Source of the DNA: Dasypus novemcinctus | Taxonomy: Eukaryota; Chordata; Mammalia; Cingulata; Dasypodidae | Reading direction: 5' to 3' | Assembly (NCBI RefSeq): GCF_030445035.2 | Contig: NC_080690.1 | Coordinates: forward strand, 31,522,796 to 31,586,795 | DNA length: 64,000 bases | Part shown: positions 11,690 through 25,166 of the stretch, in pieces | How the letters are laid out: every line of letters begins with the position of its first letter | Numbering within the stretch: the stretch's first letter is position 1 | The notes under the pieces: generated by a model | The model's input: the letters and a program-made list of their open reading frames with translations, nothing else | Databases searched by the model: none | What the model was told of the DNA's origin: nothing | Made by a program: the position numbers and the translations under genes

Positions 11690-12160
11690 GAAACCACTAA
11701 CTAATAGTCATTTTTTCTATTTACCAAATCAATATATGTTCTTTTGGAAGAATTTGGGAAATAAAACTCAAAAGGAAAAATTTGGTTTCATCAGGTCAAA
11801 CACAATTGGTAAAAATAATCTGAAATAATATTAAAAAATGTTCTTATATATGTATATATATAAATAATAAATATATACATATGCATTAGTATAATTATAT
11901 ACACATATAATGATTGTGTGTATGGGAATTATATTGCCCATACTAGCATGTAACTTGTTATGCTTTAACCTAGTAACTTGTCAGCATAACCATTCATCTA
12001 CAGCTTATGGATAGACTATCATATATTTAACCAATTCCCTCTTGTTATATACTGAGATGTTTGTGTGTCCCTGTTTATCTTTTATTAATAATAAGCATCC
12101 TTTAACTTAACCTTTTATTCATAAGCTGGAGCACTGGGACAAAGAACACAACCTGTTAAA
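11690..12160 (-). mobile_element. Old L1 fragment, antisense (probable)
   Basis: Pieces such as 'tatcatatatttaaccaatt' and the following 'ttgttatatactgagatgtttg' match the reversed 3' region of old L1/HAL1-type elements. A TA-rich stretch at 11845-11915 interrupts it. Boundaries are approximate. Confidence 0.4.
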
Positions 12161-12169
12161 ACCTCCTTT

Positions 12170-14090
12170 GCCAAGTTTCATGTTAAATGAAATTTAATCA
12201 CATATAGCTCTTTGCTCTACCATTTATGTACATCACAGCAACTGGACAATTGGCTCTTATTGGCGATGTATATGCATGTTAAAGAATTTTATACTTGCTT
12301 GAATGAACAATGTTCATATATACATGGCATATTAATTATCTATCCTGGGCCTTTTTATTCATATGACACTATGCTTGTAAAGAACTTTAAATCATATCCA
12401 GCTTTTCTAAACCAGCCCCATCCCAACGTGAATAGATATGCAATGTGATGATAAAAATATTAAAACAGGACAAGCGTTCAAAAATACCTATAAATTTTTG
12501 AAATTATCATTTAAAGACATTTTAGTACAGATAAAAGCTGTTAAGAAGCTAAGTTAGAAGAGAAATTATTTAGTGTAGGAAAACTAGAATGCTTGGGTGA
12601 AGGATTTGAGGGAAGGTTAGAAATATCTTGGTGCTTCTTGCATCAAACAGATTAAGGGAGTTTATGGCTTATTATTGGTTTATAAGTAGTTTAGTTGGTG
12701 GGGTTACATATTTACAAAAAGAGCCATGAGAGTTTGGAAAAGAAAATTAATATAGAATTAAGTATCTGAACTAAGGAATAAATAAGGGAGTGAAATGGAA
12801 TGATTAAAAAAGAGAAATAATTTAAAATAATAAAAACAAATGCCTAAAGATATCTATATCTGCTTTCTGTCAAATGAGATCAAAGAAAATGGAGAGGAAA
12901 ATAGAGAACAGAAAGACCATTTGGTGAGAAAAATTATGCCATCTTGTTAACTATAGAGGAAAGATGATTTATTTCATTAATTCACTGACACTTTATCAAG
13001 CAAGAAAGTGTCCCCTTTTTTTTCAAGTCTAGTTTAAACATTTTTCTGTTAAACCTCCTTTGCCCACAGTAAAGATTGAGTAGGAATAAACTCCCTGTTC
13101 TCCTCTAGGGCTATGGAATATACTTAAATCCTCTCAATTTTATTTAATAAAGACCTGAAAGTTGAATGTCACCTTCTTACATATTGTATATTCTCACTGA
13201 TAATGATTTCATTTGGCATGAATTAAATGATGGCCCCAAAAGTCCTCACTTTTTAGTAACAAGGTAGGGAATTTTAAAATTATCATATAACATGTTGAAT
13301 TATTCAATAAATAATCATGAATAATTAATGCCAAGAAGTATAACAAAAGCCATCACAGCTTGCTTTACTGAGAGTTTCCTTCAGAAGATAGGTGTTATTG
13401 ATTTTCAAAAGAGACCTTCAGAATTGGGAGTCCAAAAGGAGTAAGTGAAGCAATTTATATAAGAATTCTACACATGAATAAATAATAGCACAACGAATGA
13501 GTAACCTCACAAAAGAAATACTTCATAACGGGGCTTGGAATAATGGTATATCGAATACACTTCTTTAAATGTATTGAATGATCATGGAACCAAAATGAGC
13601 TTCCAATTAGAAAGACACTGGAAATGGGTTATTGCACAGAGATAAGGTGAATGCTGACCTACCATCAGTTGGTTTGAATTAGATGCCTATAGGGGTGGTA
13701 ATTGGGTCAGCCACAGGAATATAATTCTAATTCCTCTTTGTTCACAGTGCTTAGGTATTCTCAAAGATAATTAATTTCCCTTGAAGGGGAGGGAAACTGT
13801 GGGAAATAAACCCTGAGAGCTTCAGTTAGCATTTTACAACTGTTGTCTAACATGACAATCACTCCAGTTAGCCACTTGCCAAAGTTATTTTGGCTCATAA
13901 AGCTTTAAAGGTCCATTTGCCAAGGCAAAAGTCTAAGAAATATTCATTCTTAATGAAATTCTAAGACAAGGAGAGAGACATCTGAATCAGATCTATACTT
14001 GTGCTTTACAACCACAATTCATTAAATTATGCAAAAGTTCAAGTCAAATTATTATTCTAATTTAGAAAATTTCTTAATAATAGTAACAGA
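12170..14090. other. Unassigned AT-rich DNA
   Basis: No gene, RNA or clear repeat. The frame at 12212-12448 has no family signature. The part around 13800-14040 is less AT-rich and could be ancient non-repeat sequence. Confidence 0.4.
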
Positions 14091-14094
14091 TTAA

Positions 14095-14590
14095 AAATTT
14101 ATAGCATCTACTATATGCCAGCCAATGTTATAAGCCAGAGGTTGGTATAGTTTCTCTGTAAAGAGCCAAATAAATATTTTAGGTTCTGTAGGCCATACAA
14201 TCTCTATTGCAATTATTCAATTCTGCCACGGTAGAGAAAGCAGACATAGACAATATAAAAAATGAACAAGCATGGTCGTTTTCCAATTAAACTTTACTTA
14301 TGGAAACCAAAATTTGAATTTCATATAGTTTTCATGTCACTCAATGTTACTCTTTCTTTAAATTTTTGCAACCATTAAAAAAAAAAAAACTATTCTTAGT
14401 TCATAGGCCAGACGAAAACAGACAGTGAGCTAGATTTGATAAGGACATATACACATCCACATATATACAAAGACATTTAATCCTCCCATCAACCCTAAAA
14501 TCTAGGTACTATTATTATTCCCAATCAGAAGACAGGGAAATTGCAGTCTAGAAAGATTAAGTTATTTGTTCACAATCATCCTGGAAGTAA
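14095..14590 (+). repeat. MIR SINE, split by a hAT-like element
   Basis: The left piece (14095-14136, 'ctactatatgccagccaatg') and the right piece (14445-14590, 'acatttaatcctcccatcaa', 'ctaggtactattattattcc', 'cagggaaattgcagtctag') are consecutive parts of one MIR. The inserted segment between them is annotated separately. Confidence 0.7.
14137..14440 (+). repeat. hAT-type MITE inserted in MIR
   Basis: The blocks 'agaggttggtatagtttctc', 'tgtaaagagccaaataaata', 'ctgtaggccatacaatctc' and 'aattaaactttacttatgg' are those of a common mammalian non-autonomous DNA transposon. The 8-mers at the two sides ('gttataag' and 'ttgataag') look like a decayed 8-bp duplication. A 13-A run near 14376 lies inside. 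I do not assign a subfamily name. Confidence 0.6.
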
Positions 14591-14798
14591 ATGGAAGAAA
14601 AAGTATTTGAACTGGCTTCAGAGTCATTTTCTTAAATACTCTGCTGGAGTCTCCTTACTGCAATGTGCAAAGGGCATCACACTTCTCCCCTGTGAAATGT
14701 GGTGGAAATATTGTACACTTCACATGATGTTTTCTGGTACTTGGCATATATGAATACCCAGAGATGGGGGCTTAATTTCCCCTTAAACCTTGCCTCTA

Positions 14799-15028
14799 CT
14801 TTTCCTTTTCTTTTTTTGAGGTACCAGGGCCGGGAGATTGAACCTGGGGCCTCATATGTAGAAAGCCAGCACTCATTTACTGAGCCACATCAGCTCCCCT
14901 GAGTTGGTTTTGTCATTTTGTTTTACTTGCTGTTTGTTTTTGTTTTTTTAGGAGGTGCTGGGGACTGAACCCCGGACCTCCCATGTGAAAGCAGGTGTTT
15001 AACTGCTTGAGCCGAGCCACACCCACTC
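14799..15028 (-). repeat. DAS-SINE, dimeric, minus strand
   Basis: On the minus strand there are two tRNA-like units, each with A and B boxes. The first ends near 14941; the second, with 'gagccgatgtggctc'-like start, lies near 14890. They are joined by a CAA/AAC-rich linker. The flanking duplication CCTTGCCTCTA occurs at 14788-14798 and 15029-15039, a perfect 11-mer. Confidence 0.9.
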
Positions 15029-15039
15029 CCTTGCCTCTA

Positions 15040-16110
15040 TTATTAATCAACACCACTACCACCTGAAATAGCCTGAGACATAGTGGACACACAAAAATAT
15101 TGACTGAATTAAAAACTTACAGTGCAGGAGAACTATGTTGGGGAAAGATGGGTCATGCCCTAGTTGATTAGTGCTACTCAAAACAAAACAAAACAAAGAA
15201 TGTGGCCCTACAAGAGTGCAAAGCAAATCCACTCATTCTTTCATTTTAATATCTGAGAATGCCAGAGAAGATTAAACTTCTTCCTCATGTAATCAATTGA
15301 AGAGTTAAGTATTTGATTCAACTAATTGTCCATTTCAGAATTGATCATCATTTTGGAAGACTGTATCTATTCCTTAGTGAAATTATCAAACATGAGAAGT
15401 GCAAGTGCATTAAGAAAATTAAATCCAGTATAGTTATACAATCTAAATGATATTCAAGCAAGTGTCTTACTTTGTCACAAACTGCAAATCGCCTCACTTA
15501 TAAAGCCAATTCTATCTCATCTCACTAGCTAGCAAAAACCCACAGACTCAATTATTTGAGTAGTGTCATTCACAGTGATGGCCATGACCCTGGGAGCCTT
15601 GTTCTTGGCAACTTGGACTTTGCATTTCTGGTGAGACCAGGGCTGTTGGAACAGAAAAAGAAGTTAGATTGTTGAGCATGGAAAGAAGACACAGATAAGA
15701 ATATGTGGAAAAGCCGATTCTTGAGAGCATCTCAAAATCGGACACCAATATCTTCCAGTCTTATCTGAAGCTGACCTAAATTTTTGCAGTTTTGATATAA
15801 CCACTTCTTCTCCTGTTCCATATTCAGTGCAGATGGGGAACAGCTGGTCACCCCCCTCATTACAATTTCCCTCAAATACGTGATGGCAGTAATTAAGTCA
15901 CATTTCAACATTGCATTACTCAGACTCAATAATTCAGGATACTAAATTGTAACATAAAATTCTTATGAAATCACCTCATTTCTAATTTTAGCTAAGTAAA
16001 TCATTAACTTTATTAAAATCTGGATTTCCCCCTTCAAATGAGATGTGTCTGTTCAGTGGAAACATTTTCTCATGGAGGTCTGCTGTATAGTGGTCCCAGA
16101 TGTGACTCTG
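15040..16110. other. Unassigned DNA
   Basis: Contains a short CAAAA repeat at 15178-15200 and otherwise nothing that I recognise. Frames on the minus strand at 15566-15748 and 15732-15929 have no family signature. Confidence 0.4.
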
Positions 16111-16255
16111 GAATCAGATGTTCATTCTTTCTGCAAATACTTTTGACATGAGAAGTATCTTCTGTGTGGCAGGCACTATGCTGCAGGTTGGGAATGCAAC
16201 AGAATACACTCAAAAATAGATCTTGCCACCGTGAAGCTTGCATTTTGGTGAAAAT
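16110..16255 (+). repeat. Ancient mammalian interspersed repeat
   Basis: The series 'tctgtgtggcaggcactatg', 'ctgcaggttgggaatgcaac' and 'gtgaagcttgcattttggtg' matches a very common old mammalian repeat pattern (third one near 28440). I do not give it a family name. Confidence 0.45.
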
Positions 16256-16369
16256 AAAGGAAAGAAAAAGTAGGTAATTGCCTATTGTGATCAGTGGTAT
16301 TAAATAAATAATCAAGAGTCCAAGATAAAGAGAGAAGGATGAATCAGGGGAAAGAGGGTTCAAAATTCC

Positions 16370-16600
16370 AAATCTGCCACTTACTTGCTTGAGTAAGTTA
16401 CCTAAATTTTCTAAGCTTCAGTTTTCTTATCCGTAAAATTGGGAAAAATAATGTCACCCCTTGCATGGGGTTGATTTGTGGATTCATGGAGATAACTGTA
16501 AAAGCACTTGAGATAGTGCCAAGGACTTTGTGAGAACTCATTAATAATAATAAGATTATATTAGTAACAGTTATCGCTATTTTCAACACTATTTTTGGAG
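16370..16600 (-). repeat. MIR SINE, minus strand
   Basis: The plus strand shows reversed MIR: 'gccacttacttgcttgagta', 'cttcagttttcttatccgta', 'ttgggaaaaataatgtcacc' and 'aaaagcacttgagatagtgc'. The minus-strand frame at 16398-16604 is MIR sequence, not a gene. Confidence 0.75.
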
Positions 16601-16604
16601 ACAA

Positions 16605-17885
16605 AAGTCAGAATGAGCATTTTGGTCATCAAGAATATAATCCGCTGCATTTGGCCTCTTAGTATTAATTAAAATCAAGTTTTACAAAGTGCCCTATTTT
16701 GTAATTTAAAAGTATGGTGAATTTAAAAATATGGTGAACATCGGTTGGGTTGGGTTTGGGTAATGGACACTAACAGCTCCAACCAAGGGAGACTGTGTTT
16801 TCTATTAATTTTTTTTTAATGACACAAGTATGAAGAGAACCACAATTCATTGACTCACTTATTCTTGTCCCTAACAGTGAATTTTAGTAATAAATACACT
16901 TGTACTACTGAGAAAACATATTTTGATACTACACATATTCCTTGATAGTGGCAGTTTTAAGATGATTTTGTGACTTTCTGCCTAGAGCCCACACCAAATC
17001 TCAGTGTGTATTTCTATCTTTCTCTCCCATTTCTCAGCAAGCTCTGTTCTTTTCACCATTTCCCAATAATTTTTTTTTACTGGTCTAAAAAAATAAGTAT
17101 TTTGTATTTAAAGATTCTGGATTACCTATCCATTGGTGCAGATTTTGAAATGTGTAAAAAAGAAACTTGTTTTTAAAAATAAAACTTGCTCTAGTTTTGT
17201 GACCTTGTGTAGTTTTAAAATAAAATCAGAAAAGCAAAAAAAAAAAAAAAAAGGTATAAAATGAGGTTTATGCTGCAAATGAAATGCAAGGATTCCTCTA
17301 TTTAATTTAAAACATTTGTATATCAATCATCTCATTGTTGCTAAACATCAGTTAAACTGGTAAGTTATTTAAATAGTATCCATAGGATGGGCTAGGATGT
17401 TACAAAGGCAGTTTCCATTCACTTAATGTTTTACAGAAAAACTTTGTTGAGCTTCCACTCTCTGCCGAGCCCAGAAAGGTACAAGCAATTTACCTTCTGT
17501 TGTTTAGAAAATGACCAATAAATGGGAAATAAAGTTTTTTTAAAAAGTAAGCTTTTCTATGGAATACATTGTCCCTCTTCTCTAAACTGCCATTTTACAA
17601 TTTGTAAAGTGGGCAGCTTGAGCTGCACGGTTTTCTAAGAGAGCCTCCCAAATTTAGTATTTTTAATTCTGTGACTCCAGGGCAGTAATCTTTAAAATGA
17701 AACTAGTAATAGGGAAACAGACCTTCACTGGATATTTGCTTAAGGTTACAGTCATCGTGAGCATAAAAAGATCAACTATATCTCATTTTTAAATGACTAG
17801 CTCATACTGTATTTGTTCCTTTCCTCCTAAACCAGGACCCCAAAGCCAATGTTCACTTCTAACAGAGAAAGTGCAAAGTTCCTCT
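16605..17885. other. Unassigned AT-rich DNA with an A run
   Basis: Nothing nameable. A run of A at about 17237-17253 may mark the 3' end of an old retroinsertion, but no matching element or target duplication was found. Confidence 0.4.
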
Positions 17886-17889
17886 TCAA

Positions 17890-18315
17890 GTTTTCTCCCT
17901 TACAAGGTGTATAATGATGAACTGATCACACGGCTTACAACGGTTAACAGTGACTTGCATTCCCGTGACATAGAACAGCCCCCATCCGGAGCATGTGTTC
18001 AGATACAGCTCATTTCCAAGAAGGCAATGACACCAGCAACCCCTCCTGCATCCCTAGAATTCACCACCTCTAGCCCAACACCCCCGAGCCATGCCTATTG
18101 GCCCTCAGGTCTTACCCAAGCCCCAGCCCGTTCCCACTGACTAAGCGTATTCCTCCTATAAATGTACTGTATAAATCCATGACCATCTATGCCAGAAACA
18201 GGCTGAAGTTTCTCTTCAGACCCCCTTCATTGAGAGAGCTTCCCAATAAACTTTCTGCCTGCAATCATGTTAGTCTCCATGCCCCCAGTGAGCGCCATTT
18301 TTCCCCTAACAGCTC
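17890..18315 (+). mobile_element. Possible LTR (class I-like)
   Basis: The segment is C-rich and has an LTR-like order: 'agcccgttcccactgactaa', a TATA-like 'cctataaatg' near 18158, then 'gagagcttcccaataaac' with AATAAA near 18246. No terminal TG/CA with a target duplication was found, so limits are rough. The 115- and 106-codon frames over it have no known domain and would be chance frames in LTR sequence. Confidence 0.35.
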
Positions 18316-18329
18316 CAACATTCACTCTT

Positions 18330-18425
18330 TATATGACTTTGGGAAGAGGCCTCTAGACTCAATTTTACCATACATAAAAAGTTATTACAATACCTACCTC
18401 AAAGCATGGTTGCATTAAAGGACAA
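18330..18425 (-). repeat. MIR fragment (weak)
   Basis: Reversed MIR-like order ('gactcaattttaccatacat', 'aatacctacctcaaagcatg'). Short and diverged. Confidence 0.35.
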
Positions 18426-18429
18426 AAGG

Positions 18430-20700
18430 TAATGAAATAACTAAGATATGACTTTTTACTCGTTTAATTTTTCAATAAATATTAACCAATTATTATTCAA
18501 AGAGGTTTACTCTTCAAATACAAAATGTGAATATCTGTATCTGTGGCATAGGTTCTGTACAATTAAATGCTGATTACTCTGTTGAGCAGAGATACTCAAT
18601 ATCATTGATAACAAAAACATACATGAAAAATCATAATAATAATGGCATCCGAATTTCCCAAGTTATTTTACATAAAACACTAGCCATAAATTCTCTTTGG
18701 GAAGCGCAATCAAAACTTGTCTTCATCTTTAGATTCATGATGCACGATAGCACATTAAACTCATTAACCAGTGGAATCCTAGCATCCGACCAAACTTGCA
18801 GAGACAGAAATAATCAACAACTTGGAGTGGTGGGGTGCCAACTAGAACATATTCATAGCTCTGTAGGGAATGCAGCAGTGATGGTGTAAGCATTTCTAAT
18901 GCAGAATTATTTAAGCTCTACATTTTAACTGAGAGATCATAAAGGCATTAAAGTGCATTAAATATGTATCTTAACATGTTTAGATCCATTACAGTTTATC
19001 ATCTCAAAATAAAATCTGAAAATTGCTTACTCCCTAAGTATAAATTAATAAGATGGGTGAAAGGATTTCCAGAGTATCAGCAGTGTATACACACTGATTC
19101 AATTTGAAAGTTATTGTTCTGAATATTTTCTTTTCTACTGTTGCTCTGAAAAGTAATGTAAAACCAAGCACCAGACCTAATCAACACTGAAAAATACAAT
19201 GTCAGTGTCCCCAATATCTTAAACTGGAATTTTATTCTGTGGCAATTGTTAAAGCTAGAGAGAGGATGTTGCATCAGAGGGACTAGGGGAAGTACAATTA
19301 GAATTATTAGTTTGGATATGAAAGTAATGTATTATTTTGAGTGATATAGGTAGCCTGAGGGCAAAATCCAAGGTCACGTTTCTTCTCAAGAGAGAAATGT
19401 CTAAGAGGGTAATGATCTATATACCAGAGTCAGAAACGAAAATGTCAACGTTAGCACTGTAAAATAAGAGAACAGGAAATAGAGGGTCAGTGTGGACACT
19501 CATGGAAGCAAAGCTTAATATACCATATCTGCCTTATTTGTTAACATTTCTTTATAACACTTTTCTGTAGTGCATTTTCTTGATTGTGCTATGTGCTGTC
19601 TTAAAAGCAGTTCCCAGGAAAGATGAAGAAGACAAGCGATAGCACAGGAAATATGAAATACAGTTTAAGGTCACTGCGTGCACAGAAAGCTTACAGCATT
19701 ACAGGTAATTGCCATCTTTGCCAATGCTTTGTCCCCTTGGAGTGTCAGATGTGATCGATATTCATTCATCAGTGTTCATTTGTAAATTCATATCAGGAGG
19801 GAAAATATAAATAAAAGACCCAAAATATAGAAAAGGGAGAGAATAGTCATTAGAAGAGAAAATTGTTTCTTTTTTGTCTACCCAGCCAATTTTCTAATTG
19901 CCAAAAGACAATTAAGCTATCCATTTTGCAAAGAATTTAGATGTAAAAAAAAAAAAAGAAAACTAATTTGAGATTTTTATTTTATGTAATATAGCATATC
20001 AAATATGCTGAAAAACTACCTTGCCATATAATAGCTCTAAGTGCTAAACAGTATGTTTCTAAAACTCTTTTGGCTAAAATAAAATAAATCTTCAAAGTCA
20101 AAAAATAAAACAAGAGCAGGAATCCATAGGAGTAAGCCTAGGTTTTAATAATCACATCAAGGGAATAGGAGGCAAGGCCCAAGATCTATATGACATGGAG
20201 AATAGATCATAAATCTCCTAAATAATACTGTATCCTCAGGGTGCCAAACCCTCAATGAAACTCCAAATTAGGGGAAAAAATATTTTCCCCACTAAGAGAG
20301 CTAGTGGGAAATTCTTAACCCTAATTCTAAGTAGGGGAGAAATCAGAAGTCTCTTCTGAAAATACATAATCATTCACTAGTCTTCATCTACTTTTATAAA
20401 AAATTCAAGCCAAGAATTTAGTTTAAATGATTTAGGTCAATGATGCTCCCTGGCTTCTGGAAGAAAGAATGTTAAAAAGTCTCTGGAAGTATACACCAGA
20501 AATCTAGGACTTAACACCTACATTTGAAGTTTCAAGGAGTATGATCTTATAGTTAAAATAATAAAATAATGCAGGTACAAAGGTCCATGAGCCACAGTAA
20601 AGAAAATAATAGTTATACAGAGAATATATTTAAGGAATTAAAGTTGGAAACTGAAAATATGAGATAATATGAGATTAAAGGAGATTATCAAAAATGATTA
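18430..20700. other. Unassigned AT-rich DNA
   Basis: No gene or clear repeat. The plus frame at 18527-18889 (120 codons) and the minus frame at 19077-19274 show no motif, signal peptide or repeat structure, and sit in AT-rich sequence; I treat them as chance. Confidence 0.4.
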
Positions 20701-21406
20701 AGCAGGACTTGCATTCTCCAAGATGGCAATGTTAGATGCTCCAGGGTGCCATTCCCCCAAAAACCTTTTGAACAACTAGGAAAAATTATCAGTCACCAAT
20801 CTCCAAACCCTAAAACACTTAAAGGGCTGAAATAACTGGACAAGTCCTGAATCAAGAAAATGCAGCTTTCAAAGTGGTAGAATTTATGACGCCCTTAATG
20901 GTATCTCCCCCAAACCCTCCCAAGTGAGATTGTGCTTCCATTGTGGGTTTCTGGCCCTATTCTGGAGAGAGCACCAAAGTGTATACTAGGGTGCCTCTAT
21001 GTCAGTGCCAGTTATCAGGGGGCAGTCTGAAAGACTAAACCAGGGAACTTGTGTCTATCTCACCCTCCCGGAACTTGCCCTGAAGGGAGAAGCTACCTTG
21101 TTATGTAACTCCACTTATTACTTCTTACAAGTTCTACAATAGAAATGCATAAAAAGTAATGTCAAATTTATGGTTTTGGATACACAGTGTATAAATATAT
21201 AATTTGTACCAAGTACAACGGAAAGGTAGCAGGACGCAGGGATATAGAAATAGTGTATTATATACTGTAAAAGTTAAATTGATACAAATAAAATGTATTT
21301 GTTATAGACTAATGATGTTAAATGTAAACCTCATGGTAACTGCAATGAAAATATGTGAAAAATACATACAGAGAGAAATGAGAAAGAATTCAAAATGTTA
21401 TACAAC

Positions 21407-21868
21407 TATCTCAGTTTCATAGGCTATTCAAACAAATACCATGAAATGGATTGATTTTAACGATGGGAATTTGTTAGGTTATGGTTTTGAAGCTAAAAGA
21501 AAATCCAAACAAAAGTGTCATCAGGCAATGCTTTCTCCCCAAAAACTGTGGCATTCTGAGGCTGACTGCTGGTGATCCTGAGGTCCTTAACTTGTCACAT
21601 GGCAAGGTACATGATGGCATATCCTGGTCTTTCCCTTTTCTTTCAGGTTCAGCTTCCTGCTTCCTATGGCTGTCTTGCTCACATGTTTGAATTCATTCCA
21701 CTTATAAAGGACACCAGTAATAGAATTAAGACTCATCCTGGTTGCACTAAGCCACACACACCTTAATTAAAGTAACCTCATCAAAAGGTCCTACTTATAA
21801 TGAGTTCACACCAACAGGAAGGAATTAAATTTAAGAACACATTTTTCTGGAGTATATAAAGTTGAAAC
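21407..21868 (-). mobile_element. MaLR-type solo LTR inside L1
   Basis: Same LTR family as the copies at 45155, 60553 (minus) and 26589, 34190 (plus). On the minus strand the start resembles the 'atgtaccccagaaaa' opening of mammalian MaLR LTRs, and the end resembles 'tttctggta...aactgag'. It interrupts the L1 5' half. Plus-strand frames at 21481-21690 and 21572-21766 are reversed LTR. Confidence 0.7.
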
Positions 21869-22108
21869 CACCAGCACCAAAGAAAAGGTACAAGACTTAT
21901 AAAGACAAAATATCAAAATGGCAAAGACAAAATATCAAAATAACATAGGAAGTCCTGCATTATCAATAATTACTTTAAATGTAGGTGGATTAAATTCTCC
22001 AGTCAAAGAGCAGAGGTTAGCAGGATGGCTAAAATAGCATGGCCCAACTATATTCTATTAACTAGAGACTGATCTTAAATTAAAAGTCACAAATAGGTGG
22101 AAAGTAAA

Positions 22109-22116
22109 AGGATGAA

Positions 22117-22155
<39 letters not shown>
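22109..22155. repeat. TA microsatellite
   Basis: An almost pure (TA)n stretch of about 45 bases inside the L1 endonuclease region. Such tracts are length-variable and can form cruciforms. Confidence 0.9.
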
Positions 22156-25100
22156 TATGTAAATAGTAGCCAAAAAAGAGCTGGGGTAGCCACACTAATA
22201 TAAGTTAAAATAGATGTTAAGACAAAAAGTTATGTGGGGCAAAGAAAATCATATACTGATAAAGGGCTTAATTCAACAAGATGATGGAACAATTATAAAT
22301 TTATATGCAACTAGTGGAAGAGCCCCAAAATATATGAACTACTGATAAAAATGAAGGAAGAAATAGATAACTCCACACAAATAACAGGAGATTTCATACA
22401 GCACCCTTTCAATAATGGATAGAACATTAGACAGAAGATAATATGGAAATAGAAAATTTGTGTGATACTATAAATGAAATAGACCTAACAGACATATATA
22501 AGACACTTCACCCAAGAGCAATGGAATACACATTCTTCTCTAGTGCACATTGATATATCTAGAATAGATCATATGTCTATGATCTATCTCAATAAATCAC
22601 AAGTCTCGATAAATTTTAAAATATTGAAATCATACAAAAAGAGACCTAACCTCACAACTGGAGAATCTAGAGTAGGAGGGCAAACTCAACCCCATCCCCC
22701 AAAAAAACAGAAGGAAGGAATTAACATAGATTAGATAAATGAAAATGAGCAAAAAAGTTGAGAGAATCAATGAAACCAAGAGCTGATTCTTTGAAAGATT
22801 AGTAAAATTCATAAATCTTTGGCTGGACTGGCAAAGTAAAAGAGAGGATGAAAAAACTAAAATCAGAAATAAAGGGGAGTATCACTATTGATCCAAGGAG
22901 AGAAAAAGGATTTTAGGAGGATACTATGTACAACTGTAAGCCAACAAATTAGATAACCTAGGTGAAATGGACAAATTGTTAGAAATACATGACTTATCTC
23001 CACTGACTCAAGAAAAAATAAATCTCAGTAGATCTACAATAAATAAAGAAGTTGAGTCAATTGTCAAAAAACTCCCAAAGAAGAAAAGCCAAATACCAGA
23101 TGGCTTCACTGGTGAGTTTTACCAAATATTTATCAAATATTCTAAGAAGAATTAACAAGCTCTTCCAAAAAGTTGAAGAGGAGAGAATATTCCCTTATCA
23201 TTCTATGAAGCCAACATCACCCTAATACCAAAATCTGCTAAAGATACAAGAAAAGAAAATTACAAACCAAAAGCCCTTATGAATACAGATGCAAAAAAAT
23301 CCTCAGCAAAATATTAGCAAACTGAACGCAAAGTACATTAAAAGAATCATACACCATGATCAAGTGGAATTTATCCCAGGAATGCAAGTCTGTTCAAGAT
23401 ATAGAAAATCAATTAATGCAGCACAGTGACTTAATAGATTGAAGAACAAAAAAAAATGCATGATCATCTCAAATGGTGCAGTAAAGGCATTTGACAAAAT
23501 CCAGCACGACTTCTTGATAAAAACACTTAGAAAACTAGAAATAGTAGGAAACTTCCTCAACCTGACAGCAGGTATATATTGAAAATCTACACCTAATATT
23601 ATACTTAAAGTGAAAGACTGAAGGCTTTCCCTCTAAGATCAGGAATAAGACAAGGCCCACTGTCACCACTATTATTCAACATTGTTCTAGAAGTTCTGGC
23701 CACAGCAATGAGGCAAGAAAATGAACTAAAATGCATCCCAATGGGAAAGGAAGAAGTAAAACTTTCCCTATTTACAGAGGACATGATCCTATAAATAGAT
23801 AGTCCAGAAAAAATCTGCAGCAAACTACTAGAGCTTATAAACAAATTCAGGTAAGTGGCCGTATACAAGATCAACACCAAAAATCAGTAGTATTACCATA
23901 CACTAATACTGAGCAATCTGAAGAGAAAAATCAAGACAAAACTTCCATTTATAATCGCAACTAAAAACTCAAGTATCTAGGAATAAATTTACCCAAGAAT
24001 GTAAATGAAATATACATGGAAAATAACAAAACATTGCTTAAAAATATCAAAGAAGACTTACATAAATGGAAGGATATTCCATGTTCATGGATTAGAAGAC
24101 TAATCTCAATTATTGTTGAGATGTCAATTCTATCCAAAGTAATTTACAGATTCAAAACAACCCCAATCAAAATTCTGAAAGATTTCTTTGCAGAAATGGA
24201 AAATAAATCACCAAATATATGGAAGAATAAAGGGCCCCAAACAGCCAAAGTCATCTTGAAGTAAAGAGTGAAGATGGAAGACTCATACTTCCCAAACTTA
24301 AAACTTGCTATAAAGCATCTATAGCCAAAACAGCATTGTACTGGCACAAGGAGGAAATCAAATTCAGAGTTCAGAAATAAACCTTCACACATCTATGGCC
24401 AATTGATTTTGACAAGGATGCTAAGTCTACTCAATGGGGAAATAATTGTCTCTTCAACAAATGGTGATGGAAAACTGGATATATATAAACAAATGAAGAC
24501 AGACCCCCTACTTAAATCATATACAAAATTCAACTCAAAATTAATCAAAGACCTAAATATAAGAACCAAAAATACCCAGAAGAAAACTTAGGGACTCATT
24601 TTCAGGACCTTGTGTTAGGCAATGTTTTCTTACACTTTATTCCAAAACCATGAGAAACCAAAAAAACAAACAAAAAATAAAAGCACTTAATCAAATTTTT
24701 TTAAATGTATGTGTATCAGAGAATTTCATCATGAAAGTAAAAAGACAACCTATAGAGTGGAAGAAAATATTTGAAAACTGCATACACAATATGAGTTTAA
24801 TATCCAGAATATATAAAGATATCCTACAACTCAATAACAAAAAAACAAACCACCTAATTTTAAAAATGAGCAAAATATTTGAATAGACATTTCTTCAAAG
24901 ATATGCTAATGGTTAAAAAGCACATGAAAAGACAGTCAACGTGATTAGCAATTCAGGAAATGTGATTCAAATCACAGTGAGATATCATTTCATAGCCATA
25001 GAATAGCTATATTTAAAAAAAGAGAAAAATAACAAGAATTGGAGAGGATGTGGAGAAATAGGAACCCTCATTCATGGTTAGTGGGAATGTAAAACAATGT

Positions 25101-25166
25101 AGCTGCTATGGAGAGTAGTTTCACAGTTCCTCAGAAAGCTAAGTTCAGAATTACCAGATGACCCAA

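Noticed and set aside
18527..18889. 120-codon plus frame with no repeat match that I can see
   Set aside because: No motif, no splice context, AT-rich; no evidence beyond its length. A blastx search would decide.
22109..22155. CRISPR-like or satellite array
   Set aside because: Pure TA dinucleotide repeat without spacers; a microsatellite in a mammalian genome.
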